A stretch of DNA of 60,212 bases from Bacillus pseudomycoides (lineage in GTDB: Bacteria > Bacillota > Bacilli > Bacillales > Bacillaceae_G): the NCBI RefSeq assembly GCF_002551005.1, contig NZ_NVOY01000023.1, forward strand, positions 1-60,212, in the 5' to 3' direction. Under the pieces are notes generated by a model. It did not search any database. It was not told where the DNA came from and saw only the letters and a program-made list of their open reading frames with translations. The translations under genes and the position numbers were made by a program. Shown here in pieces: positions 45,847 through 53,344 of the stretch (position 1 is its first letter; each line of letters opens with the position of its first letter).

Positions 45847-46192
45847 AAAAATATATAAAAGATTACAACTGTAGATTTATCTTTTTCTCTCTACATAACT
45901 TTGTAAATAATTTAAAACCACTAATTTGTACAAACTGCTTTTTCTCGAATAGGCATTTTCTCTTTATGCGTCATATGTATCCTCTTTTTACAATCATTGT
46001 ACAAAAAAGATGGGAAAATTAAACTATTTTAAAAGGGAAGAGATTTATAAGATGGTTAAAATTCTTGAAAATTTTCCTGCTATTATTCAACTTAAGAACT
46101 ATTGTGGACGAAGAAATTAGATATTTATAAATTGGATTTATCCGGTTCAGATTTAGAAAATAATATGCAAATAAATTAATAAGAAACAAGCC
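45847..46192. other. Debris with a possible regulator start and operator
   Basis: On the minus strand, 45921-45974 encodes MTHKEKMPIREKAVCTN behind a good AAGAGGAT site and stops; it may be the severed start of a TetR-type regulator. Its upstream region has TACAATCATTGTA (45989-46001), a perfect palindrome about a central C. On the plus strand, 46052 onward encodes a 22-residue peptide with a ribosome binding site and then fragments (KLDLSGSDLENNMQIN). Confidence 0.3.
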
Positions 46193-46211
46193 TCAATAGG
46201 CTTGTTTCTTA
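46181..46211. terminator. Bidirectional terminator
   Basis: AAGAAACAAGCCT, loop CAAT, AGGCTTGTTTCTT. It ends the minus-strand ydcZ pair and overlaps its final codons. Confidence 0.8.
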
Positions 46212-46656
46212 CTTTGAACAGGTATATCCGCCCGATCAATAATCAAATTATATGTGAGTCCCATTAATACTAATAAACCACCGACTATCTTACCAATCGA
46301 TATTTCATGTGAACTGAAAAAATCAAGGATAATGCCCATTCCTAATTGACCGATAAAAATAAGTAATGTCAAATAGAAGGAAGATATTTTAGGAATAATA
46401 TAGTTTGATAATCCAATTACTACAACACCTACTAATCCCCCTAATAAGCAAGAAACGGTATGGACTGCAATGTTGTGTAGGACATGTTAAAAGATTCATT
46501 ACTAAACACTAAAAATAGCAAGGAAAAAACGAGACCAGTAATATAGTTGAAAAAAGTACCTTGGAAAATTCCAATTTGCGTTGCTAAATTTGCGTTAATC
46601 CCCCGTGCGATTACAATGGAACAACCTGCTAAAATGGCAATACATATATATAACAT
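46193..46656 (-). pseudogene. YdcZ-type (DUF606) DMT transporter, one-base frameshift
   Basis: The first frame reads MLYICIAILAGCSIVIARGI to LQSIPFLAY and stops. Restoring one T in the CTTATTAGG stretch at about 46442 gives FLAYLGGLVGVVVIGLSNYI and an intact end (DRADIPVQSKKQAY). The reconstructed protein has five spans, as in the family. It is the downstream member of a tandem pair; both members are frameshifted. Either real decay or a base-calling error would explain it. Confidence 0.75.
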
Positions 46657-46669
46657 CATTTCTCCTCCA

Positions 46670-47091
46670 TTAAAAAACATTCATAACAATAATTCCAGAA
46701 GCAATCAGTAGTAAGCCAACCAATTTCTTTTTTCAAACTTCACAATTTTCATTTCGAATAACCCGAAATGGTCGATGACAATAGAAGTAATAGCCTGACC
46801 GAGTAAGCCTAAAGCGATTGTTAAGGATACACCGAGTGCGGAAAAACTCATATTTGTAAAAAGTACAGTGAATACCCCGATAGCTCCCGCGCTATATAAG
46901 TAAAGCGGAATCCCTTTATAAATCTTAAGTTTAAATCTACCCACTAATAAAATAATAATAACCGCAATTAATCCAATAGTATGAATGAGAACACTAGCGT
47001 TATAATTTCCTATAACTTCTGCTAAGATGCCGTTTAATGGAATCATCAGTGCGATGAGAGCACCAATAAATGCGGAAAGTAATTTATACAT
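46670..47091 (-). pseudogene. YdcZ-type (DUF606) DMT transporter, frameshifted near the C-terminus
   Basis: It reads MYKLLSAFIGALIALMIPLN, then LFTNMSFSALGVSLTIALGL to KIVKFEKRNWLAYY and stop. Adding one A to the A-run near 46720 restores KLVGLLLIASGIIVMNVF, the family's last span. Only the final 18 or so residues are affected, so partial function is conceivable. ATG 47091 follows AAGGGGGAAA. It is divergent from a Crp/Fnr regulator. Confidence 0.7.
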
Positions 47092-47121
47092 AGTATTTCC
47101 CCCTTGCAATTTTAAGATTAA

Positions 47122-47162
47122 TTTACCATGATTGAAATATTGTGTATGATGACATATGTCAT
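47122..47162 (+). promoter_or_regulatory. Promoter with perfect 14-bp palindrome for the Crp/Fnr regulator
   Basis: TTTACC 47122-47127, a 17-bp spacer, TATGAT 47145-47150. ATGACATATGTCAT (47149-47162) is a perfect palindrome over the likely start of transcription. The TGACA/TGTCA half sites resemble Crp/Fnr-type boxes, so autoregulation and control of the divergent ydcZ pair are plausible. Confidence 0.6.
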
Positions 47163-47187
47163 AGTAAAGAGGGGAATTGGAGGATTT

Positions 47188-47886
47188 ATGAAAAAAATAT
47201 ATGATTCGAAGAAGTTAGATGAGTATATTCAAAAGAATAATATTGAAGATTTTTTTAGTCATGACATAAAGTCTGTGATGGAGCTATTGTTATTTAAAAA
47301 GAATGAGTACATATGTAGGGAAAATGAAACACTTCATTATCTTTACTTTTTTGTAGAAGGAAAAGCAAAGATATATACGACTTTAAGTAATGGTAAGTCG
47401 TCATTATTAACTTTTTATAATGGGTTTGAAGTCATGGGAGATGTAGAATTAGTTCGTTCTCAAAAAACATTTTCTAATGTGCAAGTGATAGAGGATTCCT
47501 ATTGCATTGGAATTCCGCTAGAGAAAATTAGGACACGTTTACTTCATGATTCAACCTTTTTATGTTTTATTTGTGATTCGTTAGCCCATAAACTGGCTAG
47601 ACTTGCCCAAAATAGTTCCATTAATTTACTTTATCCACTTGAGAATCGATTAGCGAGTTACATTCTTGCGACAGGTGAAAGGATAAGGGAAAAAGAAAAA
47701 AACATGATATTTCAAGGTAATTTAACGGAAATATCGGAGTTATTAGGAACAAGCTATCGGCATTTACTACGAACGTTAAATATTCTTTGTGATAAAGGAG
47801 TGTTAGAGAAGAAGGGGAGCTATTTTGAAGTAATAGATAAACTTTTATTACAAGAGTTGGCGGCAGATGTGTATAAACAAAATTAA
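47188..47886 (+). CDS. Crp/Fnr family transcriptional regulator (YeiL-like)
   Basis: A 232-residue regulator. The N-terminal cyclic-nucleotide-binding-type beta barrel (LLFKKNEYICRENETLHYLY, GFEVMGDVEL) lacks the arginine-serine cAMP motif. The C-terminal HTH is LTEISELLGTSYRHLLRTLN. Four cysteines (in EYICREN, SYCIGI and FLCFICDS) could serve redox or iron-sulfur sensing as in YeiL. GGAGG lies before ATG 47188; a longer frame from 47128 contains the operator and was rejected. It is divergent from two ydcZ transporter genes. Confidence 0.82.
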   Translation: MKKIYDSKKLDEYIQKNNIEDFFSHDIKSVMELLLFKKNEYICRENETLHYLYFFVEGKAKIYTTLSNGKSSLLTFYNGFEVMGDVELVRSQKTFSNVQVIEDSYCIGIPLEKIRTRLLHDSTFLCFICDSLAHKLARLAQNSSINLLYPLENRLASYILATGERIREKEKNMIFQGNLTEISELLGTSYRHLLRTLNILCDKGVLEKKGSYFEVIDKLLLQELAADVYKQN

Positions 47887-48008
47887 ACATATGTTTGTAA
47901 GTGAAGCTGTGAGTAGAGTAAGATGATTGTCATTAATGATGAAAATACGATAAAAAATGAAATAAGCTCGATCTTCCTTTAGGAAATTCTGCTTTAATGG
48001 CAATTGGT

Positions 48009-48046
48009 CCGATTTTCCTTAACGTAAGAAAATCGGCTTTTTTTTT
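48009..48046 (+). terminator. Strong intrinsic terminator
   Basis: CCGATTTTC ... GAAAATCGG followed by CTTTTTTTTT. Ends the Crp/Fnr gene region. Confidence 0.9.
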
Positions 48047-48154
48047 GTCGAAATTTGCTTAGCGTACACTGGGCATGAATTATTAAGAATAACGGAAGAA
48101 TATATAGAAAATGCTACATAAATAGGAAGTTTGATCAACTTAGGGGGGACAACT

Positions 48155-48646
48155 TTGTTCAATTGGATAGTAAAATCTGTACCTAATTTATTTACGATTG
48201 GAAATTTATTGTGCGGTGTTTTTTCAATCACCTTAAATATGAACGGCTTTTTGGAAGCAGCCTCCATATTTATTTTCTTTTCGGCAGTTTTAGATCTTTT
48301 TGATGGAAGGATTGCAAGAAAATTAAAAGTGAATAGTGAGTTTGGCGTAGAATTGGATTCTTTAGCTGATATTGTTAGTTTCGGAGTTGCTCCTGCACTT
48401 CTATTTCATTCGATAGCGGCACCATCTATTTTAACTTCTTTAGCATTTATCCTTTTCCCAACGATGGGTGCTTTAAGATTAGCTAAATTTAGTGTTAAAC
48501 CAACCATTGGATATTTTAGGGGATTACCTATTCCAGCTGCTGGATTACCATTGGCTGGTATGGGGTTGTTTTCATATAGCAATGCATGGATTACCTTAAT
48601 TCTCGCTCTTTTAATGGTAAGTCCAATTAGGTTTAAAAAACTTTAA
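48155..48646 (+). CDS. pssA: CDP-diacylglycerol-serine O-phosphatidyltransferase
   Basis: A 163-residue membrane enzyme making phosphatidylserine from CDP-diacylglycerol and serine. The CDP-alcohol phosphotransferase motif is complete: DGRIARKLKVNSEFGVELD with the final D three residues on. PNLFTIGNLLCGV and TIGYFRGLPIPAAG are typical of PssA. There are about six spans. The start is TTG 48155, supported by TAGGGGGG. A separate pssA-psd locus is expected elsewhere, so this may be an extra copy. A bcr-like repeat starts right after the stop. Confidence 0.85.
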   Translation: MFNWIVKSVPNLFTIGNLLCGVFSITLNMNGFLEAASIFIFFSAVLDLFDGRIARKLKVNSEFGVELDSLADIVSFGVAPALLFHSIAAPSILTSLAFILFPTMGALRLAKFSVKPTIGYFRGLPIPAAGLPLAGMGLFSYSNAWITLILALLMVSPIRFKKL

Positions 48647-48647
48647 T

Positions 48648-48793
48648 TGAGGTACTGTCTCACATCCATCAACTTAAGCATTTTATAACACACCCAAAAC
48701 GAAAAAATGTGCATCTCCAGATGGAAATGTACATTTTTTTGTTTTGGAATACTTGCTTTTCTTATCTTGATATTGATGAGGTGAGACCTTTAA
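48648..48793. repeat. bcr-like palindromic repeat, copy 2
   Basis: GAGGTACTGTCTCACATCCA and the right end TGATGAGGTGAGACCTTTAA are imperfect inverted termini. The interior has AACGAAAAAATGTGCATCT and a strong hairpin (AAAATGTGCATCTCC / GGAAATGTACATTTTTT). It lies between pssA and the DUF1657 gene and could act as a terminator for pssA. Confidence 0.65.
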
Positions 48794-48876
48794 TTGAAAT
48801 CATCATTTTGATAATCGTTATCTAAGCTGAGCACTCTTCCATGTGAACGATATTCTATGTGAAAGGTATTATGTTA

Positions 48877-49077
48877 TTACTTGTACTGAGGCTCTTCTTG
48901 TTCAATTTGCTGAAGACGAGGATTTAAAGATTCAATAATTTCCTGAGTTTGTTGTGCTGCACCTTTATATAATTGTTTTGCTTGCTGGTTATCAGTATCA
49001 AGAACAAATCCTTCTAGGCATGCTTGAGCACTCTTTAATCCAGCGATAGTTTGTTTAAGTTTAGTGCTTACTGTCAT
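48877..49077 (-). CDS. DUF1657 domain protein
   Basis: A 66-residue helical protein of the DUF1657 family, often linked to spoVA genes and spores: TVSTKLKQTIAGLKSAQACL then EGFVLDTDNQQAKQLYKGAA. No catalytic motif. An AAGGAGG site lies before the ATG. A CATTCTA element upstream fits the forespore sigma-G -10 consensus CATnnTA, but the -35 is weak. It is a single gene. Confidence 0.8.
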   Translation of the reverse strand: MTVSTKLKQTIAGLKSAQACLEGFVLDTDNQQAKQLYKGAAQQTQEIIESLNPRLQQIEQEEPQYK

Positions 49078-49438
49078 GTAGTATTTCCTCCTTGTAAATG
49101 TACTTCAAAATATAGAATGCCTATTTTGTTATCATAGTACGATTTCCAATTTTAGGGTTATCAAAAAAATAACCCTAAATTAGAGTTATGTGAATGAGAA
49201 ATTTTACAGTTAATTATTTGAAGGAGGATCTTTTTTAGCCAATAGATACATGGAATACAGTTAAGTGGTGTTATGTTAACTTGAATAGAATATTCATAAG
49301 AAAAATCTACCATGTAAGAACGTAATTGGCTTACATAATCTATGGTAAAGATTAGCTTCATGGATGGATATGGAATAGTTTTGTCTCGATAACAAAAACT
49401 AACAGAAAGAACACGAAAATATATTAAGGAGATTAAAT
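49078..49438. other. Divergent intergenic region with a perfect inverted repeat
   Basis: TTTAGGGTTAT (49151-49161) and ATAACCCTAAA (49169-49179) form an 11-bp perfect stem with a seven-base loop, 75 bp upstream of the DUF1657 gene. It may be an operator or a terminator. No supported gene here; a 66-codon minus-strand frame lacks a ribosome binding site. Confidence 0.4.
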
Positions 49439-50665
49439 ATGATGAAAATGATAGGGAAAATTTTTCGAGTACTCCTCTTTGTATTTATCGGCGGATGTTC
49501 TGTTTTGCTTGTTTGGGGTGAAATTGACAGAACAATAGCTGAAAAAAGTGGGAGATTTGAACAGAAGCCTAGCCAGTACCCTATTCGTCAAAGTGATATT
49601 ACTATGTATACAGACGGGAAACAGTTAAACAATCAATTATTCTCAGATATAAAGAAAGCTAAACATTACGTGCATATTAACTTTTTCTCTATTGCTGATG
49701 ATAAAGTAAGTCATCAGTTTCTAGAGTTATTGATGCAAAAAAGTCAGGAAGGTGTAGAAGTATACTATGCAGTGGACAGGTTAGGTGGAGTTTTACTAAA
49801 GAAGAAGGAAAGAGAATTATTAGTTAAAAGAGGAGTGCATTTTACATATTACAATAAGCCTGCTTTCCCTTATTTTTCTTCTTCTTTGGATCATCGGAAT
49901 CATCGTCGTATTTCAGTTATTGATGGAAAAATTGGGTACATTGGCGGATTTAACATTGGCAAGAAGTACTTAGGAGAAAAAGAAAAACTTGGTTACTGGA
50001 GAGATTATCACCTTCAAATACGAGGAGAAGGAGTTCAAGATCTAGAACACCAATTTGTGTTAGACTGGAAGAAAAATTCAGAAAAACCGATTCCGATACA
50101 TAGTGAGATAAAGGAAAAGGGAGCAACCTCGCATCGATTTACTGCATATTATAGCGGAGAAAAACTTGGGCAAGATTATGCAATGCTGTTTCAACAAGCA
50201 AAAGAATCCATCATTATATTAACACCTTATTTTATACCAAAAGACAAAACTATTTGGAACGCATTAGTAGATGCAAGAAAGAGGGGAGTCCGTGTCAAAA
50301 TTCTGTTCTCACCTCATTCGGATGCACTGTTAGTTAAAGAAGCAGCGTATCCATATATCCGAAAAGCATTAAAACAGGGAATAGAAGTATATGGTTATAA
50401 AAAGGGAGTGTTACACGGTAAAGTATTTTTGATTGATGAAAAAGTATTGATGGTTGGGACCGTGAATTTTGATTCGCGCTCGTTTCATTTAAATGAAGAA
50501 ATGAACTGTTATATCCATGACCCTGTCTATATTTCGAAAATAAAGCCAGTCATTAATGCAGACTTACAAGATTCAAAGCGAGTAACATCCTCTGACGTCA
50601 ATCAAGTATCTATAAAAGAAAAAATGAAAGAAAAGATTGCAAAAATGTTTGAGTATTATTTGTAA
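49439..50665 (+). CDS. Cardiolipin synthase-like phospholipase D family protein
   Basis: A 408-residue membrane-anchored enzyme with one N-terminal span (residues 8-27). It has two PLD repeats. The first reads HRRISVIDGKIGYIGGFN, that is HxRx4D with Arg instead of the usual Lys. The second reads LHGKVFLIDEKVLMVG then TVNFDSRSF, a perfect HxKx4D. ClsB/YwiE-type enzymes condense phosphatidylglycerol to cardiolipin. The Arg substitution may alter activity. AAGGAG lies seven bases before the ATG. It is a single gene. Confidence 0.82.
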   Translation: MMKMIGKIFRVLLFVFIGGCSVLLVWGEIDRTIAEKSGRFEQKPSQYPIRQSDITMYTDGKQLNNQLFSDIKKAKHYVHINFFSIADDKVSHQFLELLMQKSQEGVEVYYAVDRLGGVLLKKKERELLVKRGVHFTYYNKPAFPYFSSSLDHRNHRRISVIDGKIGYIGGFNIGKKYLGEKEKLGYWRDYHLQIRGEGVQDLEHQFVLDWKKNSEKPIPIHSEIKEKGATSHRFTAYYSGEKLGQDYAMLFQQAKESIIILTPYFIPKDKTIWNALVDARKRGVRVKILFSPHSDALLVKEAAYPYIRKALKQGIEVYGYKKGVLHGKVFLIDEKVLMVGTVNFDSRSFHLNEEMNCYIHDPVYISKIKPVINADLQDSKRVTSSDVNQVSIKEKMKEKIAKMFEYYL

Positions 50666-50745
50666 AAACAAAGGATTTTTATATTAAGGAGTAGTAAACT
50701 GCATTTTATTAGAATAAATAAAATTACTGACACTAATAAAGAAAG

Positions 50746-50874
50746 CTATGGGGTACTGTCCCATGCCCATCGAGTTAAGATCTTTTAATACCCCAAAAAC
50801 GAAAATATTGTGCATTTTGCCCTTAGGGTAACTTGTTCTTTTAGCTCGATGGCAATATGGCAGGACCCCTATAA
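50746..50874. repeat. bcr-like palindromic repeat, copy 3
   Basis: The left end CTATGGGGTACTGTCCCATG then CCCATCGAGTTAA matches, in reverse complement, the right end TTAGCTCGATGGCAATATGG then CAGGACCCCTATAAG. Imperfect terminal inverted repeats extend about 33 bp. The core is CCCCAAAAACGAAAATATTG. It is the best preserved of the copies here. Confidence 0.7.
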
Positions 50875-50883
50875 GCAAACAAA

Positions 50884-51001
50884 AGATGTAGCCATGTTAT
50901 AAAAAATACTGAATCATCATAGTACAGGCCAAATTACACTTAAATATATTGGAATTAACAAAGAAGAAAAAGATAAAATCTTGGATACATTTTTAATCTA
51001 A
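50884..51001 (+). pseudogene. C-terminal remnant of a tyrosine recombinase/integrase
   Basis: The frame reads DVAML, a stop, then KILNHHSTGQITLKYIGINK, EEKDKILDTFLI and stop. LNHHSTGQITLKYIGI fits the HxLGHSS..TxxYxG end of phage-type integrases, with the nucleophile Tyr in KYIG. The rest of the gene is missing. Confidence 0.6.
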
Positions 51002-51034
51002 CGTTAAATCTTCTAAAAATACGTTATAGGATAT

Positions 51035-52216
51035 TCACGATTGTTTTTTTATTTTCCAAAAAAACAGTCCAAGATAACATAGGATAATAAAACTAATGGT
51101 GTACAGTGTATTTGTTAATCCGAATAAATCAGATAAACTGCCGCTTAACGTTGGACCGCAGAACATGCCAATTGAGTAGGCTGTGTTATAGATAGCAAAG
51201 AGTGTACCGTATGCACGAATTCCATTTTTGTCTGCAAGGTAGGTCAGTTCTGGTAGAGCGGGTGCTAATAAGAAACTGAAGCTAATTCCTAGCACAGCAA
51301 GAACAAATATCACAGAGATAATATTCGGAACGAGTGTTGTGAATGGAAAGCATAGAGCAGCAATAATAAGTCCAATAATCATTGTTTGATTTCTGCCAAG
51401 TTTATTTGAAAGTGTTCCAATTAATGGAGCAGTAAATCCATAAGTGAGAGTGGGAACAGCGAATAACAGGCCGATTGTTCCTGAACTTAGGTGTAAAACA
51501 TTATGTAAATATAAAGGAAGAGTCGGCTCTAAAGCGCTAGGCAAGGCAGCTCCAATAATAATAATTCCGATAATCATAAATAAGGAGTGCATCTTTAATA
51601 TGGAACGATAAGAAATGCGTTGCTCAGTATCTTGTTTCGGTTCATCATGAAGTAATGTGATTCGTAATATACCATCAATAAGTGCGATTACTGCTGCAAA
51701 TATAAATGGTAAGTGATAGCCGCCCCATTGGTAAAGAAAGCCGCCGATAGTTGGACCTAACAGCATCCCAATTGCTTGGCCGGATAGAGCTATGCCCATT
51801 GCTTTCCCGCGTTCTTGCAGAGGGAATACATCTGCAAGAAGGGCTAACCCAGCTGTCCATGTTGCAGCTGCAGATATACCTTGAAGCATTCGTGCTACAA
51901 CCAATAACCAAAAACTGTTCGCGAATCCAAATAAAATCGTTGCAGCTGCTAATCCAAACAAACCTAGAATCATAGGGAGCCTTCTTCCTATTTTATCGGA
52001 GACCACCCCTAAAATTGGGGTAGCGAGAAGTAAAGTAATTGCATAGCTACCGAATAAAAAACCAATTTCAGCTTGCGTGGCCCCAAGTGTTTTTGCGTAG
52101 TTTGGTAAGATGGGCACGATCATTCCATAAATAAGCATGTCAGTAAAGACAGCTACTGCTACAACCCATAAAGCAGCTTTTTGTATTCGAGACATTTTTA
52201 TTTGGGGTTGCATCAT
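51035..52216 (-). CDS. MFS multidrug efflux transporter
   Basis: A 393-residue, 12-span transporter. FTDMLIYGMIVPILPNY is span 1, GVVSDKIGRRLPMI is motif A (loop 2-3), and GQAIGMLLGPTIGGFL is motif C of drug:proton antiporters in span 5, all intact. It is translationally coupled to the upstream PadR gene by an ATGA overlap, with AGAGAGGAGG before the start. The likely role is drug efflux controlled by that PadR protein. Substrate unknown. Confidence 0.88.
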   Translation of the reverse strand: MMQPQIKMSRIQKAALWVVAVAVFTDMLIYGMIVPILPNYAKTLGATQAEIGFLFGSYAITLLLATPILGVVSDKIGRRLPMILGLFGLAAATILFGFANSFWLLVVARMLQGISAAATWTAGLALLADVFPLQERGKAMGIALSGQAIGMLLGPTIGGFLYQWGGYHLPFIFAAVIALIDGILRITLLHDEPKQDTEQRISYRSILKMHSLFMIIGIIIIGAALPSALEPTLPLYLHNVLHLSSGTIGLLFAVPTLTYGFTAPLIGTLSNKLGRNQTMIIGLIIAALCFPFTTLVPNIISVIFVLAVLGISFSFLLAPALPELTYLADKNGIRAYGTLFAIYNTAYSIGMFCGPTLSGSLSDLFGLTNTLYTISFIILCYLGLFFWKIKKQS

Positions 52217-52782
52217 TTTTCCTCCTCTCTGGTCTTTTCTTCTAATATAGATAACTTCTTTTCTAGCTTTTCGATAAAACGAAGCTGCATCTCACATTGT
52301 TCATAAATATTTTCAAATATAAGAGTTACATGCTCAGGAATGTCGATCATTTTCTCTTTAATCGATTGTCCAGCTTTCATTTTTTCGAACATATCTACAA
52401 TCCCTTTTTTTTGCTCCTGTAAAGCAATTTTAATTTTGGGAATAGAAACATCATCGGCTGTGAAAAAAGTTAGTGCTGTGTATAGATGAGTTGGGAAATT
52501 TACTGAAGATTGTTGAAAAGATTCAATCATTAGCTTGTGAAATTCATCTTTTCCAGCTGAGGTGATACTATATATTGCTTTGGAACGATTTCCTGTTTTT
52601 TCAACAGTATCTAGTTCGACTAATCCTTCTTTGTCCATTTTTTTCAAAGCATGGTAAATAGAAGCAGGAAATACACCTGCCCACGTATCCGTTTGCGCAG
52701 ATTGCATTGCTTGCTGTAATTCGTAGCCAGACATAGGACCATACTGCATTAATAAACCAAGTACCATTAATCTTGTCATCAT
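52213..52782 (-). CDS. PadR family transcriptional regulator
   Basis: A 189-residue repressor. The N-terminal winged helix is MVLGLLMQYGPMSGYELQQA, WAGVFPASIYHALKKMDKEG (recognition helix) and KTGNRSKAIYSITSAGKDEF. The C-terminal 90 residues are a helical dimerisation domain (PadR_C/Vir-like). It is co-transcribed with an MFS pump. A 9-bp inverted repeat lies 28 bases upstream of the start codon, so self-repression is likely. Confidence 0.88.
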   Translation of the reverse strand: MMTRLMVLGLLMQYGPMSGYELQQAMQSAQTDTWAGVFPASIYHALKKMDKEGLVELDTVEKTGNRSKAIYSITSAGKDEFHKLMIESFQQSSVNFPTHLYTALTFFTADDVSIPKIKIALQEQKKGIVDMFEKMKAGQSIKEKMIDIPEHVTLIFENIYEQCEMQLRFIEKLEKKLSILEEKTREEEK

Positions 52783-52809
52783 TATCCCTCCATCAAAATA
52801 GAAAACATT

Positions 52810-52831
52810 TAATACTAAACGCTTAGTATTA
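52810..52831 (-). promoter_or_regulatory. Probable PadR operator
   Basis: TAATACTAA, spacer ACGC, TTAGTATTA: a perfect 9-bp inverted repeat between a TTGACA-type -35 and the padR start. Conserved ATACTAA halves suit a dimeric winged-helix protein. Confidence 0.65.
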
Positions 52832-52999
52832 ATGTAAGCTTATTGAATAAGTTTTGTTTTGTCAAGATTTGGTATGTATTTTATTATTCAACTTAAGTGC
52901 GTCACTGGTATAACGATGCAACCTGCAACAAATAATAATCAGAAAACTAATTGACAATAATCATTTCTCTGATTATTATTAATGCAATTAAGAAATTGA

Positions 53000-53292
53000 A
53001 AATATTAACAGCGATGAAGAGAAGAGTAATTAAGAAATGTTATGTAACAGAGAACTCCGGTAGCTGAGAAGGAGAGATAGCGTTCTTAATGAAAAAAGAC
53101 TTGGAGCTTCGTATGGAACTAAGTTGATTAGGGATAATACGACGGGTTCTCCCGTTATAGAGATAGGGTATACGTAATTTACCGTACCCGAAGAGGTTGG
53201 TATGGCGACATATCAATAAACTGAGGTGGTACCACGATGAGCACAACTCTCGTCCTTAAGATTTATAATCTTGGGGGTGGGAGTTTTTTATT
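53000..53292 (+). promoter_or_regulatory. T-box riboswitch controlling class I lysyl-tRNA synthetase
   Basis: The conserved T-box AGGTGGTACCACG is at 53224-53236. Upstream is a Stem I region with AGAGAACTCCGG and GCTGAGAAGGAGAG. A tract around 53091-53099 (TGAAAAAAG) offers an AAA lysine specifier. Downstream, ACTCTCGTCC pairs with GGGTGGGAG, with an inner AAGATT/AATCTT, followed by TTTTTT (53283-53289). Uncharged tRNA-Lys (or a related tRNA) would favour antitermination. The exact 5' boundary is estimated. Confidence 0.9.
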
Positions 53293-53344
53293 TTGGAAAA
53301 AGGTAAAAGTGAATAGAAATGATTTTATGAAGAGGTGATAGTAT

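Larger units (their letters stand above)
50666..51034. other. bcr-like repeat plus recombinase remnant
   Basis: Nothing intact. It contains bcr-like copy 3 (50746-50874) and, ten bases on, a tyrosine recombinase C-terminus. Both are listed separately. Confidence 0.5.

Noticed and set aside
48648-48793. Simple pssA terminator
   Set aside because: It does contain a terminator-like stem, but the long inverted ends align with the repeats at 43.44 and 50.75 kb, so it is primarily a repeat element.
49161-49361. 66-residue minus-strand frame before the cardiolipin synthase-like gene
   Set aside because: No ribosome binding site; its 3' part runs through the inverted repeat at 49151-49179, and the composition looks random.
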